64,000 nucleotides of DNA from the NCBI GenBank assembly GCA_903872075.1, contig CAIQJF010000071.1:124001-188000 (forward strand), read 5' to 3'. Position 1 is the first letter of the stretch. Each line of letters starts with the position of its first letter. Shown here piece by piece: positions 47,633 through 57,783 of this stretch. The stretch is from an uncultured Caulobacteraceae bacterium. Its GTDB lineage: Bacteria > Pseudomonadota > Alphaproteobacteria > Caulobacterales > Caulobacteraceae. Made by a program: the position numbers and the translations under genes. The notes under the pieces are model-generated. The model searched no databases. It worked only from the letters and a program-made list of their open reading frames with translations, and had not been told where the DNA came from.

Positions 47633-48520
47633 ATGACCTCGAAACCTTTCCAAGGCGTCATCACGGCGCTGGTTACCCCGTTCGCGGACGGACGACTCGA
47701 TGAGCCGGCCTTTGTAGCCCTCATCGAACGGCAGGTCGCCGCCGGCGTCCACGGCGTTGTCCCGGTGGGCACCACGGGCGAGACCTCGACCTTGAGCCAT
47801 GAGGAGCACAAGCGCGTCGTCAGCCTCTGCGTGGAGGTCACTAACGGGCGCATTCCCGTGATCGCCGGCGCGGGGTCCAACTCCACTGAGGAGGCGGTCG
47901 ATTTCGCCCGCCACGCCAAGGCGGCCGGCGCGGACGCCAGCCTCGTCGTCACGCCCTACTACAACCGGCCCGGTCAGGAAGGGCTCTATCAGCACTACAA
48001 GACCATCAGCGACGCGGTGGACCTGCCGATGCTGGTCTACAATGTGCCGTCCCGCACAAGCATTGACATCACCAACGAAACCCTTCTGCGCGTGGCCGAA
48101 TTGCCGAATGTGGTCGGGATCAAGGACGCCACCGGCGACATGGTAAGGGCGAGCCTGCAGAAGCGCTTCTTTGCACCCGAGTGGATCATGCTGAGCGGCG
48201 ATGATCCCAGCGCTCTGGGCTACATCGCCCACGGCGGGCGCGGCTGTATCTCCGTTACGGCCAATGTCGCGCCGGCGGCCTGCGCGGCGTTTTTCAATGC
48301 GTGTCTGTCCGGGCAATGGACCGAGGCCCTGGCTCTGCAAAACCGGTTGATCCGGCTGCACAAGGCCCTGTTCCTGGACGCATCGCCCTCGCCGACGAAA
48401 TTCGCGCTCTCGCGCCTGGGGCTGTGTTCGGAGGAGGTCCGGCTTCCCGTGGTGCCCTGCGCGCCGCAGCATTACGCCGAGATTGTGGAGGCGATGACGG
48501 AAGCCGGTGTGTCCTCGTGA
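47633..48520 (+). CDS. dapA: 4-hydroxy-tetrahydrodipicolinate synthase
   Basis: TIM-barrel enzyme joining pyruvate and aspartate semialdehyde on the way to diaminopimelate and lysine (295 residues). It has GTTGETSTL, the catalytic Tyr in VYNVPSRT, and the Schiff-base Lys in GIKDATGD. The ATG giving [17 protein letters not shown] is preferred over an upstream TTG. Its stop overlaps the smpB start. Confidence 0.96.
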   Translation: MTSKPFQGVITALVTPFADGRLDEPAFVALIERQVAAGVHGVVPVGTTGETSTLSHEEHKRVVSLCVEVTNGRIPVIAGAGSNSTEEAVDFARHAKAAGADASLVVTPYYNRPGQEGLYQHYKTISDAVDLPMLVYNVPSRTSIDITNETLLRVAELPNVVGIKDATGDMVRASLQKRFFAPEWIMLSGDDPSALGYIAHGGRGCISVTANVAPAACAAFFNACLSGQWTEALALQNRLIRLHKALFLDASPSPTKFALSRLGLCSEEVRLPVVPCAPQHYAEIVEAMTEAGVSS

Positions 48521-48972
48521 CCGGCAAGCTGATCGCGGAAAACCGCCGCGCGCGCTTCGACTATTTCCTCGAGGAGACGTTCGAGGCGGGGATCAGCCTG
48601 ACCGGCTCGGAGGTGAAGTCCCTGCGGCTGGGCAAGGCCAACATCGCCGAGTCCTACGCCAACGCCGAGGGGCGCGAACTGACCCTGGTGAACGCCTACA
48701 TCCCGGAATACGGCCCCGCGAACCGGTTCAACCATGAGCCCCGGCGTCCCCGCCGGCTTCTGCTCCACCGGCGGCAGATCGACAAACTGATCGGCGCGGT
48801 CCGGCGCGACGGACGCACGATCGTGCCGACGAGGCTCTACTGGAACGAAAAGGGTCTGGCGAAACTTGAACTGGCGCTCGCCAAGGGCAAGTCGGCGCCT
48901 GACAAACGCCAGACTGTGGCTGATCGCGACTGGAAGCGCGAACAGGGCCGGCTGATGCGCGACAAGGGGTAG
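48517..48972 (+). CDS. smpB: SsrA-binding protein
   Basis: Partner of tmRNA in ribosome rescue (151 residues). Family markers are [38 protein letters not shown], and the C-terminal [17 protein letters not shown]. The GTG start overlaps the dapA stop (GTGA). No tmRNA gene was recognised in the short downstream space. Confidence 0.96.
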   Translation: MTGKLIAENRRARFDYFLEETFEAGISLTGSEVKSLRLGKANIAESYANAEGRELTLVNAYIPEYGPANRFNHEPRRPRRLLLHRRQIDKLIGAVRRDGRTIVPTRLYWNEKGLAKLELALAKGKSAPDKRQTVADRDWKREQGRLMRDKG

Positions 48973-48986
48973 GGCACAAGCCGCCG

Positions 48987-49619
48987 CTAAAGCAGGGCCC
49001 GGGCCCGTGTGAAAATGGCTTCGAACATCGACGGCGTGAGTCGTCCGGTGTTCGTATTCAAGCGCGAGCAATGGTAGCTGTTGATCAGCCGGAAGGGCCC
49101 TGCCGGGCTCTCCGACCCGTGACCCGGGACGCCCGCCGATCCGGGAAGACCTAGGGCCTTCAACGTGTTGCGGCGCGCGACGTCTCCCAGGGTGACGATG
49201 ACCTTCAAATTCGGCAGGGCCGCGATCCGGGCGCTCAGGAAGGGACGGCACGCGCCTTCTTCGGCCGGGGTGGGCTTGTTGCCCGGCGGCGCACAACGGA
49301 CAGCGTTCGTCACCATGCAGTCCGTCAGCGTCAGGCCATCATCCGGCGAGGCGGCGTAGCGCCCTTTGGCGAAGCCCGTCTTCAGCAGGGTTTCGTAGAG
49401 AAGGACCCCAGCGAAATCACCCGTGAAGGGGCGGCCGGTGCGGTTGGCCCCCTGGCGTCCCGGCGCCAGACCCACCACCAGCAGGCGTGCGTTCGGATCG
49501 CCGAACGAAGGGGCGGGGCCGTTGAACCAGTCGGGATGAGCCGCCTGATTTTCGGCGCGATAAGTGTTCAGTCGCGGGCAGATCGGGCAGTCCCGGGCTG
49601 GCTCGGCCCGCTCAGTCAT
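48987..49619 (-). CDS. uracil-DNA glycosylase, family 5 (UdgB-like)
   Basis: Base-excision repair enzyme of 210 residues. The active-site loop GLAPGRQGANRTGRPFTGD is the family-5 type, which lacks the catalytic Asp of family 1 and acts on uracil and deaminated purines. Cysteines at residues 11 and 14 (DCPICPRL), plus two later ones, probably bind a 4Fe-4S cluster. The ATG at 49619 overlaps the NYN stop; an ATG seven codons earlier is an alternative. Confidence 0.9.
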   Translation of the reverse strand: MTERAEPARDCPICPRLNTYRAENQAAHPDWFNGPAPSFGDPNARLLVVGLAPGRQGANRTGRPFTGDFAGVLLYETLLKTGFAKGRYAASPDDGLTLTDCMVTNAVRCAPPGNKPTPAEEGACRPFLSARIAALPNLKVIVTLGDVARRNTLKALGLPGSAGVPGHGSESPAGPFRLINSYHCSRLNTNTGRLTPSMFEAIFTRARALL

Positions 49620-50193
49620 CCGCGGAGTCACGGTTTTCATGCAAGAAGCGAGGGAGACGCTCACGGGGCGCCCGCCCGATGATGTCGGCCAGGTCGGCCA
49701 GATCCACAAACGAGTCGGCCTGGCGCCGCAGATCGTCGGACGCCATGGGCGGTTGCGACTTCAGGGTGGACACGACAGTGACCCGAACGCCTTTGCGTTG
49801 GACCGCCGCCAGCAGATAGGCGAAGTCGCTGTCACCGGAGAACAGAACCATGTGATCGGCTTTTGGCGCGAGTTCCAACATGTCCACGGCCAGTTCCATG
49901 TCCATATCGCCCCGGTAGCGCTTGCGGCCCTCGCGGTCGGTGTATTCCTTGGCGGGTTTCGTCACGAGGGTGAAGCCGTTGTAGTCCAGCCAGTCCACCA
50001 GGGGGCGGATCGGGGAATAGTCCTGCTCCTCCACCACCGTCGTGTAGTAGTAGGCGCGGATCAGCAGGCCGCGTTTGCGGAACTCGTCCAGCAGGCGCTT
50101 GAAATCGATATCGAAGCCAAGGTTCTTGGCGGCCGCATGCAGATTGGCGCCGTCGATAAAAAGCGCGAGCCGGTCGGTGGGGTAGAAAGTCAC
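49612..50193 (-). CDS. NYN/LabA-like domain protein
   Basis: PIN-like nuclease-fold protein of 193 residues. Conserved acidic positions are seen in LFIDGANLHAAAKNLG and in FSGDSDFAYLLAAVQRKG, as in LabA/DUF88 proteins that may cut RNA. The target is unknown. A GTG with AAGGA upstream is preferred over an ATG ten codons earlier, which would run into folK. It is divergent from folK with only 18 bases between starts. Confidence 0.87.
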   Translation of the reverse strand: MTFYPTDRLALFIDGANLHAAAKNLGFDIDFKRLLDEFRKRGLLIRAYYYTTVVEEQDYSPIRPLVDWLDYNGFTLVTKPAKEYTDREGRKRYRGDMDMELAVDMLELAPKADHMVLFSGDSDFAYLLAAVQRKGVRVTVVSTLKSQPPMASDDLRRQADSFVDLADLADIIGRAPRERLPRFLHENRDSADD

Positions 50194-50211
50194 GGTAATT
50201 CCTTGTCGAAT

Positions 50212-50733
50212 ATGCTGAATCAAGATTACGATCGCGCGATCATCGTGGCGCTTGGGTCCAATCTCCCCGGCGCCTACGGATCGAGCCGCGAACTCCTGGA
50301 GTCGGTCCTTGAAAAAATGCCTGTCGAGGGCATAGGCGTGCTCGCCGTGTCCCAGTGGTGGCGTTCGCGCGCTTGGCCCGATCTAACGGACCCTGACTAT
50401 CTCAACGGCGTCGCGATTGTCGAGACGAACCTCCAGGCGGAGCAGCTTCTCACCCGACTGACGCAGATCGAGAGCGCGTACGGACGCGGGCGGACCGCGC
50501 AGAACGCGCCGCGTCCGCTGGATCTGGATCTGATCGCCTACGGCCGGCGCCGCATCGACGCGCCGGGCCTGACGATACCGCATCCCCGGGCGCATGATCG
50601 GCTGTTCGTCATGGGGCCGCTGGCGGAGATCGCGCCGGATTGGATTCACCCGGGAACAGGGCTCCCGGCCCGGCGTCTCGCCGAGACCGCAACAGTCGGA
50701 CGCGACGCCGCCCCGCTTGGGTGGACGACCTGA
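50212..50733 (+). CDS. folK: 2-amino-4-hydroxy-6-hydroxymethyldihydropteridine diphosphokinase
   Basis: Transfers pyrophosphate from ATP to the pterin in folate synthesis (173 residues). Signatures are VALGSNLPG, RPLDLDLIAYG, and PHPRAHDRLFVMGPLAEI. The ATG giving MLNQDYDRAIIVALGSN is chosen. The promoter must overlap the divergent NYN gene. Confidence 0.93.
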   Translation: MLNQDYDRAIIVALGSNLPGAYGSSRELLESVLEKMPVEGIGVLAVSQWWRSRAWPDLTDPDYLNGVAIVETNLQAEQLLTRLTQIESAYGRGRTAQNAPRPLDLDLIAYGRRRIDAPGLTIPHPRAHDRLFVMGPLAEIAPDWIHPGTGLPARRLAETATVGRDAAPLGWTT

Positions 50734-50752
50734 CGGGGAAGGGCGCGCTGCA

Positions 50753-50781
50753 TTGCAAAACGCGGGCTCAGGCGCTATGAA
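50753..50781 (+). promoter_or_regulatory. candidate sigma-70 promoter for rpoZ block
   Basis: TTGCAA (50753-50758), a 17-base spacer and TATGAA (50776-50781) lie 33 bases before rpoZ. A GGGG-TTGAT-CCCC stem follows near the expected transcript start. Confidence 0.55.
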
Positions 50782-50813
50782 CCGGGGTTGATCCCCCAAA
50801 CCTGCGAGAATTT

Positions 50814-51173
50814 ATGGCCCGCGTTACCGTCGAAGATTGCGTTCTCAAAGTCCCGAACCGCTTCAACCTCGTTCTGTTGGCCGCCAATCGGGCCCGGGCG
50901 ATCGCGGCCGGCTCGCCGCTGACATTGGATCGCGACAACGACAAGAACCCTGTCGTGGCGCTGCGCGAGATCGCGGAAGACATGGTCAACCCGACCGAAC
51001 TGCGGGAAACGCTGATCACCAGCCTGCAGCGCGTCGACGAACATTCCGAAGCCGAGGAAGAGGCTGAAACCCTCGCCCTGCTGGCCGATCCGAGCCACGC
51101 CCAGATGAGCGAGCAGGAACTGGTGCGCGCGCTGCAGAGCGACCGCGATGGCGGGCAGGAGGAGCGCTACTGA
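50814..51173 (+). CDS. rpoZ: RNA polymerase omega subunit
   Basis: Small subunit (119 residues) that helps assemble RNA polymerase by holding the beta' tail and forms part of a ppGpp site. The N-terminus [20 protein letters not shown] is diagnostic. An acidic C-terminal extension is typical of alphaproteobacteria. Its stop overlaps the proposed CTG start of spoT. Confidence 0.96.
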   Translation: MARVTVEDCVLKVPNRFNLVLLAANRARAIAAGSPLTLDRDNDKNPVVALREIAEDMVNPTELRETLITSLQRVDEHSEAEEEAETLALLADPSHAQMSEQELVRALQSDRDGGQEERY

Positions 51174-53431
51174 GCCTCGAGGCCACCCAGGCTCCCACGC
51201 TCCCGCCAGCCGGTCCGGCCGTCAAACCTGACGGCGCGCCGGCCGGCTCTCCCAAGACAGCGCCGAAATTTCTGCGCCAGTATGAACTGATCGACCGCGT
51301 CCGCGACTACGATCCCAGCGCGGACGAGGCCCTGCTCAATCGCGCCTACGTCTACGCCGTACGCATGCACGGCACCCAGAAGCGCGCATCCGGCGATCCC
51401 TATTTCGCCCACCCCATCGAAGTCGCCGGCATCCTGACCGACTACCGTCTGGACACGGCGACGATCGTCACGGCTCTGCTCCACGACGTCATCGAGGACA
51501 CCGATGTCACGCGCGCCGACATCGATCGGCTGTTCGGCGAGGAAGTCGGCGAGCTCGTCGAGGGCGTGACGAAGCTCTCTCGCCTTGAGACCACCGCCGA
51601 CTACAAACGCCAGGCCGAGAACCTGCGGAAGTTCATCCTGGCGGTGTCCAAGGACGTGCGGGTCCTGCTCGTGAAGCTGGCGGACCGACTGCACAACATG
51701 CGGACCCTGGAGTTCATCAAGAGTCCCGCCAAGCGCGAGCGCATCGCGCGCGAAACGCTCGACATCTATGCGCCGCTGGCGCGTTCGATCGGGTGCCACC
51801 GCATCTGTTCCGAACTCGAAGAACTGGCCTTCACCCACCTCAATCCCAAGGCCCGAGACGCCATTCTTCGGCGCCTGGAAACCCTGCGCCTGCAGCAAGG
51901 CAAGGCGGTCGGCCTGGCCAGCGAGGAAATCGCCAACCAGCTCACCCAGGCCGGCGTGGCCTGCCGGGTCGTCGGACGGGAGAAGAACGCCTATTCGATC
52001 TGGCGCAAGCTTCAGCGAAAATCCATTGGATTTGCTCAGCTATCCGACATTTACGGTTTTCGCGTGATCGTCGAAACCGAGGATGACTGCTACCGCGCCC
52101 TCGGCGTGATCCATCGGGCCTGGCCGGCCGTGCCGGACCGCTTCAAGGACTTCATCTCCACGCCCAAGCGGAACAACTACCGCTCTCTGCACACCACCGT
52201 GGTGGGGCCCCGCGCCATGCGGATCGAGATGCAGATCCGCACCGTAGTTATGGACCGTGTCGCGGAGCAGGGCGTGGCCGCGCACTGGCGCTACAAGAAC
52301 GAGACCTATGCTTTCGACCCGGAGGCCGCGGCCGCCGCGGGCGGGGCGGATCCGCTCGTCAACATTCGTCAGCTCGTGCAGGTTCTGGAGCAAGGCGGCG
52401 ATGCTCAGGATCTGCTCGATCACGCCAAGCTTGAGATGTTCCTCGATCAGGTCTTCGTCTTTACGCCTAAGGGCAAGCTGATCAGCCTCCCGAGCGGCGC
52501 GATGCCGCTCGACTTCGCCTATGCGGTCCACTCCGACGTGGGCGACACCTGCGTTGGCGTGAAAATCAACGGTGAGCTGCGCCCGCTCCGCACCTTGCTG
52601 ACCAACGGTGACGTGGTGGAGGTGATCCGGGGCGCGAAGCCATCCACCCCCTCCGATTGGCTAAGCCTGACCGTGACCGGGCGGGCCCGCTCCGCCATCC
52701 GACGCCACAAACGGCAGTCGGAGCGCGACGAATTCCAGCGGATCGGCAAGGCCTCGCTGGAGCAGACCTTCGCCCGCGCAGGCAAGGCCTTGGCCGAGGT
52801 TTCGCTCCGCCCCGCGTTGGATCGCTTCGCGGCGCCGGCTGAAGCCGAGGTGTTCCAGGCCGTCGGCCGCGGACAGATTTCACCGACGCAGATTCTCGAA
52901 CTCATCTTCCCGGGCCTGGCGGAGACGGCCAAGGCCGCCGCCACCGCACGGGTGCGGATCGACGACCGGCAGGCGCCGCTTTACGTTCGGGGAGGTGGAG
53001 CCGAAATCGGGGCGAAGCTCCGGTTCGCACCCTGCTGTCAGGCCATGCCCGGGGACCGCATCGTCGGCATCGCGGGCGACGACGGCGCGGTCACCATCCA
53101 TACGATCGACTGCGCCACACTGGCGGACTTCGAAGAGCAGGAACATCTCTGGCGGGACCTTCAGTGGACGACGGAGGCTGAGCGCAACACCCTCTCAGTG
53201 GCTCGCCTGAACGCCACGATCCGCGATGCGCCCGGAGTCATGGGTCAGGCGTGCACGATCATCGGCGAGGCCGGCGGCAACATCACCGCCGTGAACATGC
53301 GCCACAGACATTCGGATTTCTTCGACGTCGATTTCGACATCGAGGTGAAGGACGCGCGCCATCTCACCCACATCGCCGCTGCGCTCCGGGCCTGCCCGAG
53401 CGTCGAAACCGTGGAACGGGCGCGGAGTTGA
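51170..53431 (+). CDS. spoT: bifunctional (p)ppGpp synthetase/hydrolase (Rsh)
   Basis: Stringent-response alarmone enzyme of 753 residues. Domains in order: HD hydrolase (about 60-210; HDVIED intact), synthetase (about 255-365; RFKD type, seen in bifunctional enzymes), TGS (from [14 protein letters not shown]) and C-terminal ACT ([12 protein letters not shown]). The conserved N-terminal region before the first ATG at 51365 ([27 protein letters not shown]) is required for the HD fold. No ATG, GTG or TTG lies in frame there. A CTG at 51170, overlapping the rpoZ stop as CTGA and preceded by AGGAGGAG seven bases upstream, is the likely start. Synthesis and hydrolysis should both occur. Confidence 0.93.
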   Translation: MSLEATQAPTLPPAGPAVKPDGAPAGSPKTAPKFLRQYELIDRVRDYDPSADEALLNRAYVYAVRMHGTQKRASGDPYFAHPIEVAGILTDYRLDTATIVTALLHDVIEDTDVTRADIDRLFGEEVGELVEGVTKLSRLETTADYKRQAENLRKFILAVSKDVRVLLVKLADRLHNMRTLEFIKSPAKRERIARETLDIYAPLARSIGCHRICSELEELAFTHLNPKARDAILRRLETLRLQQGKAVGLASEEIANQLTQAGVACRVVGREKNAYSIWRKLQRKSIGFAQLSDIYGFRVIVETEDDCYRALGVIHRAWPAVPDRFKDFISTPKRNNYRSLHTTVVGPRAMRIEMQIRTVVMDRVAEQGVAAHWRYKNETYAFDPEAAAAAGGADPLVNIRQLVQVLEQGGDAQDLLDHAKLEMFLDQVFVFTPKGKLISLPSGAMPLDFAYAVHSDVGDTCVGVKINGELRPLRTLLTNGDVVEVIRGAKPSTPSDWLSLTVTGRARSAIRRHKRQSERDEFQRIGKASLEQTFARAGKALAEVSLRPALDRFAAPAEAEVFQAVGRGQISPTQILELIFPGLAETAKAAATARVRIDDRQAPLYVRGGGAEIGAKLRFAPCCQAMPGDRIVGIAGDDGAVTIHTIDCATLADFEEQEHLWRDLQWTTEAERNTLSVARLNATIRDAPGVMGQACTIIGEAGGNITAVNMRHRHSDFFDVDFDIEVKDARHLTHIAAALRACPSVETVERARS

Positions 53432-53477
53432 ACGTCGGGGGATATTCCCTCGCCGCCGGGCGGTGTAATCAGCGGCC

Positions 53478-54062
53478 ATGACCAACGAAGATGTCCTTCG
53501 GGAATTCCGCGAGGCCGGCGCTCTGCGCGAGGGCCATTTCATCCTGTCGTCGGGGCTGCACAGCGGCGTCTTCCTGCAGAAGAACCTCGTCTTCATGCAT
53601 CCGGAACGCTGCGCGCGGCTTTGCCGTGGCCTGGCCGAAGCGATCACCGCGGCGGTCGGACCGGTCGATGTCTGCGTCTCGCCCGCCGTCGGCGGCATCA
53701 TCCCAGGCTATGAGACCGCGCGTCACCTTGGCGTGCCGTCGATCTATGTCGAGCGGGAGGGCGGCGTCTTCAAGTTCAGGCGCGGCTTCGAACTGAAGCC
53801 CGGCGCACGGGTCGCGATGGTTGAAGACATCGTCTCCACGGGGCTGTCGTCCCGCGAATGCGTCGAGGCGATCCGGGCGGCCGGCGGCGAGGTGGTCTGC
53901 GCCGCCTGTATCGTGGACCGCTCCGGCGGCCGCGCCGACTCCGGCGCGCCGATGGTGGCTTTGGCGACGCTCGACGTTCCGGCCTGGCCCGCCGACGCGC
54001 TGCCGCCCGAACTGGCGGCGATCCCGACCGAAGACCCGGGCAGCCGGAGACTCGGGAAATGA
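53478..54062 (+). CDS. pyrE: orotate phosphoribosyltransferase
   Basis: Pyrimidine-synthesis enzyme (194 residues) making orotidine monophosphate. The PRPP-binding loop is [11 protein letters not shown], and the N-terminal [12 protein letters not shown] is typical. Its stop overlaps pdxJ (ATGA), so the two should be translated together. Confidence 0.95.
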   Translation: MTNEDVLREFREAGALREGHFILSSGLHSGVFLQKNLVFMHPERCARLCRGLAEAITAAVGPVDVCVSPAVGGIIPGYETARHLGVPSIYVEREGGVFKFRRGFELKPGARVAMVEDIVSTGLSSRECVEAIRAAGGEVVCAACIVDRSGGRADSGAPMVALATLDVPAWPADALPPELAAIPTEDPGSRRLGK

Positions 54063-54841
54063 CCACCTGGCTTCACAACCTGCGCCTCGGCGTCAACATC
54101 GATCATGTGGCCACCATCCGGAACGCCCGGGGCGAAGCCTACCCCGACCCCGCGCGCGCCGCTGAGGTGGCCATGATGGCCGGCGCCGATGGGATCACGG
54201 CGCACCTGCGGGAGGATCGCCGGCACATCTCCGACGCCGATATTGAATCCCTTGTCGCTTTGACGCGCCAGCGTGGCCGGCCGCTCAATCTTGAAATGGC
54301 GGTCACGCAGGAGATGGAAGCCATCGCCCTGGCGCACCGTCCACATGCGGCCTGCCTGGTGCCGGAACGGCGCGAAGAGGTCACGACCGAAGGCGGCCTC
54401 GATGTCGCAGGTCAACACAACCGGATCGCGCCGGTCGTCGCCAGCCTGCGCGAGGCGGGTATTCGCGTCTCCCTGTTCATCGAGGCGGATCCGGCGCAGA
54501 TCGCCGCCGCACACGCCGTGAACGCGCACGTGATCGAGCTTCACACCGGCGCCTACTGCATGGCCGTGCGCGAGCGCCGCGCCGACGCCGGTGACCTGTA
54601 CCGCACGCTCTGCGAAGGCGCCCGCATGGCGGCTGGGCTGGGACTGGAAGTCCATGCGGGACATGGGATCGACTACGAAACCGTTGCCGCCGTGGCGGCG
54701 ATCCCCGAAGTGGCTGAACTGAATATCGGTCACTTCCTGATCGGAGAGGCCATCTTCACCGGGCTCGAGCCGGCCATTCGCCGCATGCGGTTGCTCATGG
54801 ATGCGGCGCGCGCGACGCCCGCGCGAGAGGCGGCGGCTTGA
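54059..54841 (+). CDS. pdxJ: pyridoxine 5'-phosphate synthase
   Basis: Final ring-closing enzyme of the DXP-dependent vitamin B6 route (260 residues). Motifs are [34 protein letters not shown] and VHAGHGIDY, and the closing loop [15 protein letters not shown]. Its stop overlaps acpS (TTGA). Confidence 0.96.
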   Translation: MTTWLHNLRLGVNIDHVATIRNARGEAYPDPARAAEVAMMAGADGITAHLREDRRHISDADIESLVALTRQRGRPLNLEMAVTQEMEAIALAHRPHAACLVPERREEVTTEGGLDVAGQHNRIAPVVASLREAGIRVSLFIEADPAQIAAAHAVNAHVIELHTGAYCMAVRERRADAGDLYRTLCEGARMAAGLGLEVHAGHGIDYETVAAVAAIPEVAELNIGHFLIGEAIFTGLEPAIRRMRLLMDAARATPAREAAA

Positions 54842-55245
54842 TCGTCGGCATCGGTTCCGACCTCAGCGACATCCGGCGCGTCGCCAAGACGCTGGACAGA
54901 TTCGGCGAGCGCTTCACCGCCCGCATCTTCACGGAGACCGAGCGCGCGCGGTCAGAACGCAAGCCCGACCGGGCCGCCAGTTACGCCAAGCGCTTTGCCG
55001 CCAAGGAAGCGTGCGCCAAGGCGCTGGGCACGGGCATCCGGCGCGGCGTGTTCTGGAAGGACATGGGCGTCGTGAACGCGCGTTCGGGCCAGCCCACCAT
55101 GGTTCTGACCGGCGGCGCGGCCGCGCGCCTGCTCGCCATTGTCCCGGAAGGCCATGTCGCCGCCATTCATCTGTCGCTGACGGACGACCACCCCTACGCC
55201 CAGGCGTTTGTGATCATTGAGGCGCTCCCGGCGTCGGCCCCATGA
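54838..55245 (+). CDS. acpS: holo-[acyl-carrier-protein] synthase
   Basis: Moves phosphopantetheine from CoA to ACP (135 residues). Mg-binding Asp lies in [11 protein letters not shown] and Glu in [18 protein letters not shown] is the only suitable start and overlaps the pdxJ stop. The stop overlaps lepB. Confidence 0.94.
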   Translation: MIVGIGSDLSDIRRVAKTLDRFGERFTARIFTETERARSERKPDRAASYAKRFAAKEACAKALGTGIRRGVFWKDMGVVNARSGQPTMVLTGGAAARLLAIVPEGHVAAIHLSLTDDHPYAQAFVIIEALPASAP

Positions 55246-56132
55246 CCGACCTTCACGCCACGCGCGTGTCCGTCACGCCTTCGACGCGCGCCTCCGGCCT
55301 GGCGACGTGGCTCAAGGCGGCAGGGCTCGCGATCGTCTTCGCGCTCGCGCTACGGATATTCATCGTCGCGCCCTTCGCCATTCCCTCGGCCTCCGAAGAG
55401 CCCAATCTCTTCCGGGGCGACTACATCCTCGTTTCGAAGTGGTCCTACGGCTTCAGCCGGCATTCGATTCCTGGCAGCCCGCCGTTGGCGCCGGGACGGA
55501 TTCTGTTCCACGCCCCGAGGCGTGGCGATGTGGTCGTCTTCAAGCTGCCGGCGGATGGTCATACCGACTATGTAAAGCGCCTCGTGGGTCTGCCCGGGGA
55601 TCGAGTCCAGGTTCGTGAGGGGCAGATCTTCATCAATGGCGCCGCGCTGAACAGGCGGTTGCAAGCCGCCAGGACGGTCGTTCAAAGTCGGGGCCGCGAA
55701 GGCGATCCAGGTGCGGTTCCTGCGCGCCTGTATCGTGAGAGCACACCCGAGGGGCGGTCGTATCTCACCCAGGCGCTGGAGCCTGGCGGACGCGCGAACT
55801 CGACCGGCGTCTACCGCGTGCCGGCGCGCTGCTACTTCGTGCTGGGCGACAACCGCGACAACTCGGCCGATAGCCGGTTCGGCTCCGGTCTGGCCGCCGG
55901 AGATCCCCGGCTAGGCGGTTGTGGGTGGGACGACAGCCTGGACGCCGCGTTCGGTGATATCCTCGGTGTCGGCTTCGTCCCGGAGGACAATCTGGTGGGG
56001 CGCGCGCGTCTGATTCTCTTGTCGTGGAACACGGGCGTCGACGAGTGGCACGACGATGGGGCCAGCCTGTGGAAGCCCTGGACCTGGCTGACCCAACTTC
56101 GACCCGCTCGCGCGTTGCGGGTGATCCGATGA
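55242..56132 (+). CDS. lepB: signal peptidase I
   Basis: Membrane serine protease that removes Sec/Tat signal peptides (296 residues). One transmembrane segment ([20 protein letters not shown]) is followed by the Ser/Lys dyad: Ser51 in IPSASEEPN and Lys112 in [12 protein letters not shown]. The box-E motif is [13 protein letters not shown]. The usual Met after the catalytic Ser is Glu here. It is coupled to rnc by ATGA. Confidence 0.95.
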   Translation: MTDLHATRVSVTPSTRASGLATWLKAAGLAIVFALALRIFIVAPFAIPSASEEPNLFRGDYILVSKWSYGFSRHSIPGSPPLAPGRILFHAPRRGDVVVFKLPADGHTDYVKRLVGLPGDRVQVREGQIFINGAALNRRLQAARTVVQSRGREGDPGAVPARLYRESTPEGRSYLTQALEPGGRANSTGVYRVPARCYFVLGDNRDNSADSRFGSGLAAGDPRLGGCGWDDSLDAAFGDILGVGFVPEDNLVGRARLILLSWNTGVDEWHDDGASLWKPWTWLTQLRPARALRVIR

Positions 56133-56842
56133 GCGGCGCGACACCCAACCGGCGACTGGCCGCCGTAGCGGCGCTGGAGACGCGCCTCGGCTACGCCTTT
56201 ACCGATCGCGCCTTGCTGGAACGTGCTTTGACTCACGCCAGCGCCAGCCAGGGCGCCCGCAAGCTGCCGGACAATGAGCGACTGGAGTTTCTCGGCGATC
56301 GCGTCCTCGGCCTGATCATGGCCGAGACTCTCATGATGCGGGACGGCGAGGCCACGGCCGGGTCGTTGTCGAAGCGGCAAGCCGGACTCGTCAGCCGCCA
56401 GGCCTGCGCCCGCGCCGCGCGTTCCGCGGGACTGGGCGACGCGCTGCGGCTTCAGGGCGGGGAGACCCGCCGGGGGGGACGGGACCACGAGACCATCCTG
56501 GCCGACGCCTGCGAGGCCGTTATCGCCGCCATCTATCTTGAAGCCGGGCTTGAGGTCGCCGCGCGCGTCGTCCTGGCGCTTTGGGCGCCGCTTCTGGACG
56601 AGCCCGTGGATCAGGCCCTCGCCGATCCCAAGTCGGCCTTGCAGGAGTGGGCGGCCGCCAATGGCCATGCCGCGCCGATTTATACCGTCGTTGACCGCAA
56701 GGGTCCCGACCATGAGCCCGTCTTCACCGTCGTGGTGACGGTGGGAGACGATACCCCGGCGACAGGAATGGGCGGGTCCCTGCAGGCCGCCCAGAAGGCC
56801 GCCGCCCACGCCCTGCTGATACGCCAAAGGAACCCTTCATGA
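56129..56842 (+). CDS. rnc: ribonuclease III
   Basis: Double-strand-specific endoribonuclease that processes rRNA precursors (237 residues). The signature NERLEFLGDRVLGL and the second metal site ADACEAVIAAIYLE are intact, followed by a C-terminal dsRNA-binding domain (DPKSALQEWAAANG ... AQKAAAHALL). It overlaps era by four bases. Confidence 0.96.
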   Translation: MSGATPNRRLAAVAALETRLGYAFTDRALLERALTHASASQGARKLPDNERLEFLGDRVLGLIMAETLMMRDGEATAGSLSKRQAGLVSRQACARAARSAGLGDALRLQGGETRRGGRDHETILADACEAVIAAIYLEAGLEVAARVVLALWAPLLDEPVDQALADPKSALQEWAAANGHAAPIYTVVDRKGPDHEPVFTVVVTVGDDTPATGMGGSLQAAQKAAAHALLIRQRNPS

Positions 56843-57771
56843 CCCGCGCCGGATTCATCGCCGTGATCGGCGCTCCCAACGCGGGGAAATCCACCCTCGT
56901 CAACCGCCTCGTCGGCACCAAGGTCTCCATCGTCACCCAGAAGGTGCAGACGACTCGCTTCCCGGTGCGGGGCGTCGCCATCGACGCCGAGAGCCAGATG
57001 GTGCTGGTAGACACGCCTGGGATATTCAAACCGAGACGCCGTCTGGACCGGGCCATGGTTCGCGCCGCCTGGGGGCGGGCCGAGGACGCCGACGCGGTTG
57101 TGCATCTGGTGGACGTCAACGCCGAAATCGATGTGGCGGACGGCGGGGGCACGCCCGCCGACCGCAAGGCGGCGGACGATGTCGCTACCATCGTCGAGGG
57201 TCTCAAGCACGCCTCGCGCAAGGCGATCTTGGCGTTGAACAAGATCGATCTGGTGCGCCGCGACAGCTTGCTGGCCGTCACGCGCAAGCTGTTCGACACC
57301 GGTGTCTATGACGAGGTGTTCATGATCAGCGCCGGCAACGGCGCCGGAGTCGACGACCTCAAGCACCGCTTGGCGGCCGTCGTCCCCGAGGGTCCGTGGT
57401 TCTATCCGGCCGATCAGAGCGCCGATATTCCGGCTCGCCTGCTGGCCGCCGAGATCACGCGCGAGAAGGTCTATCTGCGGGTTCACGAGGAGCTGCCCTA
57501 CGCCGCAAGCGTGGAAACCACGGCTTTCCAGGAGCGCCCGGACGGGTCTGTGCGCATCGAGCAGACCATCTACGTCGAGCGCGACGGGCAGAGAGGGATT
57601 CTGCTGGGCAAGGGGGGGCAGACCCTGAAGTGGATCGGAGAGGCCTCCCGCCTTGAGCTGACCGAGCTGCTCGAGCGGCCGGTGCACCTCTTCCTGCACG
57701 TCAAGGTCAAGGCGACCTGGGCCGAGGACAGGGGCTTCTTTCAGGACATGGGCCTGGACTTCGACGTCTGA
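56839..57771 (+). CDS. era: GTPase Era
   Basis: GTPase needed for 30S ribosome maturation (310 residues). G1 is GAPNAGKST, G3 is DTPGI, G4 is NKID. The C-terminal KH domain GKGGQTLKWIGEASRLEL binds the 16S 3' end. The rnc-era-recO order is standard. Its insert after VDVNAEIDVADGGG is slightly longer than usual. Confidence 0.96.
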   Translation: MTRAGFIAVIGAPNAGKSTLVNRLVGTKVSIVTQKVQTTRFPVRGVAIDAESQMVLVDTPGIFKPRRRLDRAMVRAAWGRAEDADAVVHLVDVNAEIDVADGGGTPADRKAADDVATIVEGLKHASRKAILALNKIDLVRRDSLLAVTRKLFDTGVYDEVFMISAGNGAGVDDLKHRLAAVVPEGPWFYPADQSADIPARLLAAEITREKVYLRVHEELPYAASVETTAFQERPDGSVRIEQTIYVERDGQRGILLGKGGQTLKWIGEASRLELTELLERPVHLFLHVKVKATWAEDRGFFQDMGLDFDV

Positions 57772-57783
57772 CCGGAACCGGCG

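Noticed and set aside
48973-48986. tmRNA gene next to smpB
   Set aside because: Only 14 bases separate smpB from the convergent UDG gene.
51365-53431. spoT starting at the first ATG
   Set aside because: Would remove conserved residues needed for the HD domain; an upstream CTG with a strong ribosome site fits better.
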